NCBI GenBank assembly: GCA_028687645.1
Contig: JAQTZQ010000012.1
Coordinates: 1 to 32,736 of the forward strand
Direction of reading: 5' to 3'
Origin: Rhodocyclaceae bacterium
Lineage (GTDB): Bacteria; Pseudomonadota; Gammaproteobacteria; Burkholderiales; Rhodocyclaceae
Length of the DNA: 32,736 bases
Below, one piece after another: positions 29,262 to 32,736 of the stretch; within the stretch, counting starts at the first letter, position 1; every line of letters starts with the position of its first letter. Made by a program: the position numbers and the translations under genes. The notes beneath the pieces were generated by a model that saw only the letters and a list, made by a program, of their open reading frames with translations, ran no database searches and had not been told where the DNA came from.

Positions 29262-29729
29262 TCAGGAAATTCCACTCGTTTGCACGTCAGGAACTGCACG
29301 CCGCACCTTGTCGATCACGCTTTTCGATACCTTGTCGAATTTGGCCGCCTTGTTTTTGCTGATTTTGTCGGCCTTGCGGGCATTGGTCGGAAATTTCTCA
29401 CGTTCGAGCGTGAAATTCTGCTGGCTGAGGGTGGTCAGCGACAAGCGCCCGGCTGATTGGTCGAGCATGATGCGGGTGACATTGTTGAAATAAATCAGGG
29501 TGCTCCCGCAAATCAGGTAGCGAGGGCCAAGCAACAGCTTTTTGGTGGAGAAGAAAAAAACGATCAGAGCCAGCAAAAACAGGGGGATCGCCAGAGGCGT
29601 CAAGCGCAGCGCAAATTGCGCCAACAGCGCACCCAACAGCAAGACGGCAGCAACCGGGCGTTGTTTGGGATGGCGATAACCGGGGCCGTCATGCTTGTAT
29701 TTCCAGGTGGCAAATGGGGTGGTGTGCAT
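29262..29729 (-). CDS. Small membrane protein with two helices and possible bacterial PH-like domain
   Basis: A 155-residue protein. It has a basic N-terminus, two closely spaced hydrophobic helices (about 25-42 and 45-61, with a short turn), a beta-rich stretch (LLLGPRYLICGSTLIYFNNVTRIMLD) and a very Lys-rich tail (NARKADKISKNKAAKFDKVSKSVIDKVRR). Two helices followed by such a strand-rich part resemble bacterial PH/YcxB-like proteins, but the match is by eye. It is 6 bp before the radical SAM gene and 30 bp after the helicase gene, so it probably belongs to the same transcript. It may be a membrane anchor or export partner for the modified product. Confidence 0.6.
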   Translation of the reverse strand: MHTTPFATWKYKHDGPGYRHPKQRPVAAVLLLGALLAQFALRLTPLAIPLFLLALIVFFFSTKKLLLGPRYLICGSTLIYFNNVTRIMLDQSAGRLSLTTLSQQNFTLEREKFPTNARKADKISKNKAAKFDKVSKSVIDKVRRAVPDVQTSGIS

Positions 29730-29759
29730 GGCTGGGCTGGTTGAAGTGGATGACGAAAA

Positions 29760-32443
29760 TCATAGCAGCAATGCTTGCAACTGATGATCGATTGATTCCC
29801 AGCGTTTTTCCGTCACCATCACGAAGCGGCAGCGTCCGGCGGACAGTTCGGCCCACAAGCCGCCGATCAGGCGATCATCCTCGGCTCCCTGCCAACGATC
29901 AGCACCTTTGTACTCAACCGCCAGCACCACGCCGTCCGGCAGTTGGCAAAGGAAATCCGGGTAAAAGCGGCCGTCGGCTTTTTGCAGGAAGAAGGAGCTG
30001 CCTTCGCGGCGTACCAGATTGCGCACCCAGAATTTGATCCGCCCCTTTTGCGCCTGAATGTCCAGCCAGCAAGCGCATTCAAATTCCTCGCGGCTATCAA
30101 AATCACCGATGCGTCCGTAAAGGTGCTTGCGGAAATCGAAGCGGCCAAAGCGGCCATCGTAATCCCGGCTCGGCGCGTAGGCCTGCGGATGAAAATTGAA
30201 GGCATTTTCGGCGTTGACCGTAACCATCTGCCCAACGGCCTCATTGAGAAAGGTTTTTTGCCAGGCCTGCTGGATTGCTTGGCGGCGCAGTTGGCGAATT
30301 TGCGCTTCGATCAAATTACGGATCAGGAACTTCTGCAAGTTGGCCCGCGCCAGCGTGACGCCGTCAACTTCCAGAAAAATGCGCAGCCAGTGGGCAACGA
30401 AGGCCTGTTTATCGGCGTGCGTCAGCGACGGCTCCGGCAAGTTGCGGCACAGCCAGGCGGCCAGACGAACGTCAGTCCAATGGTCGGCAGGGTAAGTCAG
30501 CCCCAGGTCGCGCTGCAAATCTGGCAGAAAGCGCGACACCATGCGACCCGAAGCCGCATCCACATCAATCTCGCCGCCTTCCGAAATTTTCAGATTGGCA
30601 TCAAGCGCCTGCAAATCGTCAGCCGTCGGGCGGGCATCATAAAGCGACAACGCCCACGGGTAATCGAGCACTTCCGGGTCATCAAACAGGCGCAACTCGC
30701 CTTGCACGCGCAAAGCCAGTTGCGGCACGCGGAATGACTCGCCCAACTCGGCGGGCGTCTGGAAAAAAGCCACTGCTGTCGTGCGGCTGACTTCTGCTGC
30801 CTGAGCAATCGCCGTCACCGCGGCTTCAGACTTGACCGAGGTCTGCAGCACCGCCGATTCTTCTACGGTCAACGGCGTAGAAATGGTCAAAATATTGAGC
30901 TTGCCATCCCAACTCAATTTGTCGCGAACCGTTTTGGGAACAACTTTCAGATCAGGCTTTTCCGGCAAAGCCACCGTTACCGGCTGCACCGTGGCGCGTT
31001 CAAAATCAAGCCCCGCCTGTTCCTGTCGCGCTGCACTAACAAACTCGCCCACTTCGCGCCGCTCAAACCCGGCCCCGCTAACCAGCCGATCACGCAGCGC
31101 GCTGGCCGTTTCACTGAAGTTGTGCGAGACCACAAAAGCGTAAGACTGATTGAGCAAGCGGTTTTGCCGATGCCGCGCTTGCGGCTGGCGCAAAATGCGC
31201 CCCAGCACCTGCTCGACGGCAGTGGCTGAATGCAGCGACGCCATGCTGACCAAAATGTAAGCAAACGGGCAATCCCAGCCTTCGGCCAGCGCTTTTTGGG
31301 TAATCACAAACTTCACCGGGCAGGCCGGATCGGCGATGCCCAGCTTGAAATCCGCCTCAACCTGCTCCAGCCCCTTTTCCTCGCCGGTCGCGATGATGAT
31401 TTCCTCGGCGGGAATCCGCTGATTGCTCACCAGTTCGTCCCGCACCCGCGTCACATCCAGCGTTTCCACCCCCGCCCGGCGCGGCTCGGCCTGAATCAGC
31501 ACAATCGGCCGCAAATAAGCCGCGCCGCCGCGCTGCTCCTCCTGTGCCAAGGCGTGCAAAACATCGCGCCGCGCCACCGCATCGGCCAGGCATTGCTGCC
31601 AGTTCGGCTCGGTTTCCAGCAACACCGGCAGCTTGATCATCTCCTCCGCCTTCAACTCGGCGGCAGAAACGCTATGCAACACATTCGACGGCGTGCGCTC
31701 CAGGTCAGGGGTTGCGGTCAACTCCAAAATACCGCTCGGATTTAAACGTGCCAGCATGTCGAAAGCCAGCTCAGTGCGGCTGTTATGCGCCTCATCGACA
31801 ATCACAAAAGGCCGGCGCAAGCGCAGCACATTCGCCAGCGAAAACGGCGTCGTCTGCTCAGCCCCTTGGCCCTCGGTCAGCAAAGCCGCCCGCTGCCCCG
31901 GCGCCAAGTGCTCAAAATGATGCATCAGCGTACCGCTCGACTGGTACACCTTGCGGCACTCCTCCTCTTCCACCTGAAACGCCTGCCGCGTGGCAACGAT
32001 CACCACCGTTGCCGTATCCAGCGTCGCGCGGGTGATGCTTCGTCCAGATCCATCACCGCCACCGGCCCCGCCTCGCGCAGCGCCAGATGGTACGGATGCT
32101 GGCGGTTTTTCAAGGCGCGCAAGGTTTGCTCACGAATCGGCCGCGACGGCACCAGCCACAACACCACGCTATGCTCGCTGCGCAACAAATGCGTATTGAC
32201 GCGCGCCACACTCTTCGCCGCCAACCAGGTTTTACCGCCGCCGGTCGGCACGCGCAGACAAAAATAGGGCATCTCCGGCGCAAAGCCGGCCAGCGGACGA
32301 TACGGCAAGCTCAAGCCCCATAAACGTTCCGTCGTCGCCGAAAAGGCAACAGCCGGCGAGGGCAGTTCATGGCAAGCCTTGAAATAGCTTTCAACGCTGT
32401 CCAGCACTTGCATCTGGTAGGTTTTGGGGGTGAAGGCGGTCAT
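29760..32443 (-). pseudogene. Type III restriction-like DEAD/DEAH helicase-nuclease, split by a frameshift
   Basis: Two reading frames together encode one protein of about 895 residues. The first (32443 to about 32036) has motif I RVPTGGGKTW and ends its native sequence at VAVMDLDEA before running into a stop at about 32000. The second (from about 32036 to 29760) continues with ITRATLDTATVVIVAT. It then has DEAH (VDEAHNSRTE), TATPD, and ALAEGWDCPF with QVLGRILRQP. A C-terminal PD-(D/E)XK nuclease reads RFYPDFL...LAVEYKGAD. Restoring one base near 32035 (GAAGCATCACC read as GAAGCAATCACC on the minus strand) joins the frames. The architecture matches Res subunits and related stand-alone restriction endonucleases. 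It is a recent mutation or a sequencing error, since the rest is intact. No methylase gene is in the window. Confidence 0.85.
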
Positions 32444-32464
32444 TTTTGGATTGATCCCAATGAA

Positions 32465-32731
32465 TTACTTATTGTTTTTCAGTGCCCATACAACATCTTC
32501 GCGAATGAAATTTTCGTCAATATCGGTCTTGGTTTCGCCTGTACAAAAAGAAGTTGGCACCAGCGTATGTTTAGTCGGCTCCAAATGTTGGATAACACCA
32601 TCGCGGCTGACGACAATTAACGTGCCGGTTGCTGCGGCGATTTCTCGGGCACGCAGGGCCGCCCGCTGGAGCGCCTGAAGGGAGCCGCGTAGAGCCGGGT
32701 TTTTGGCTTGACTGATGGGTAGTGGCTTCAT
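32465..32731 (-). CDS. Small conserved-looking protein upstream of the helicase-nuclease
   Basis: An 88-residue soluble protein that I cannot name. The first half is basic and helical (ALQRAALRAREIAAATG), followed by a strand-like segment TLIVVSRDGVIQHLEP and a polar, acidic end (KTDIDENFIREDVVWALK). The size and helix-then-strand layout recall small antitoxin-like or accessory proteins found next to restriction or toxin genes, but there is no decisive motif. It is 21 bp upstream of the helicase-nuclease on the same strand and is probably its operon partner. Its own promoter lies outside the window. Confidence 0.6.
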   Translation of the reverse strand: MKPLPISQAKNPALRGSLQALQRAALRAREIAAATGTLIVVSRDGVIQHLEPTKHTLVPTSFCTGETKTDIDENFIREDVVWALKNNK

Positions 32732-32736
32732 GGTTT

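Noticed and set aside
29943-30737. Plus-strand frame (264 codons) opposite the helicase-nuclease C-terminus
   Set aside because: It is a shadow of the minus-strand nuclease domain, which has clear motifs.

Overview
The window looks like chromosomal DNA of a denitrifying betaproteobacterium, most likely in the Rhodocyclales (Dechloromonas/Azonexus-like). This rests on gene order (hda - HAD phosphatase - pcnB - folK - panB - panC) and on a complete cytochrome c-dependent nitric oxide reductase (cNOR) cluster, not on a database search. There are no tRNA, rRNA, CRISPR or IS elements that I can see. Coding density is very high: every gene-free stretch is under 170 bases.

Region 1 (1-4050): the 3' end of a giant repetitive RTX/VCBS adhesin exported by a type I system. 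It ends at a perfect palindrome that can terminate transcription from both sides.

Region 2 (4068-11622, minus strand): a nitric oxide reductase cluster. In transcription order it holds norC, norB, a terminator, norE, norF, norQ, a small membrane protein, a NapH/NosR-like polyferredoxin, norD and a Dnr-like Crp/Fnr regulator. NorC and NorB are the enzyme, NorQ (AAA+) and NorD (VWA) are the activation pair, and the regulator probably senses NO. FNR/DNR-type sites lie before norC and, more clearly, before norE.

Region 3 (11769-19423): housekeeping genes. A NYN-LOTUS RNA-binding/nuclease-like protein and a small winged-helix-like protein converge. Next come panD, panC and panB (pantothenate), a DMT/DUF486 membrane protein, folK (folate), pcnB (RNA polyadenylation), a HAD-IB phosphatase and hda (replication control). 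Most of these overlap by a few bases and are probably co-transcribed.

Region 4 (19547-26839): a very large SNF2-family helicase, an AAA-ATPase/PD-(D/E)XK protein and, on the other strand, tyrS. An intergenic inverted repeat before the AAA gene has a degenerate partner upstream of tyrS.

Region 5 (27007-32731, all minus strand): the accessory and most interesting part. A small protein gene is followed by a frameshifted type III restriction-like helicase/nuclease, a two-helix membrane protein, a 601-residue radical SAM/SPASM enzyme and, 2 bases after its stop, a 146-residue protein. That protein ends in a hydrophobic Ala-rich segment followed by Phe-Ser, twelve Asn and a final Gly. The last three genes look like a peptide-modification (RiPP-type) cassette that I do not recognise as any named family.
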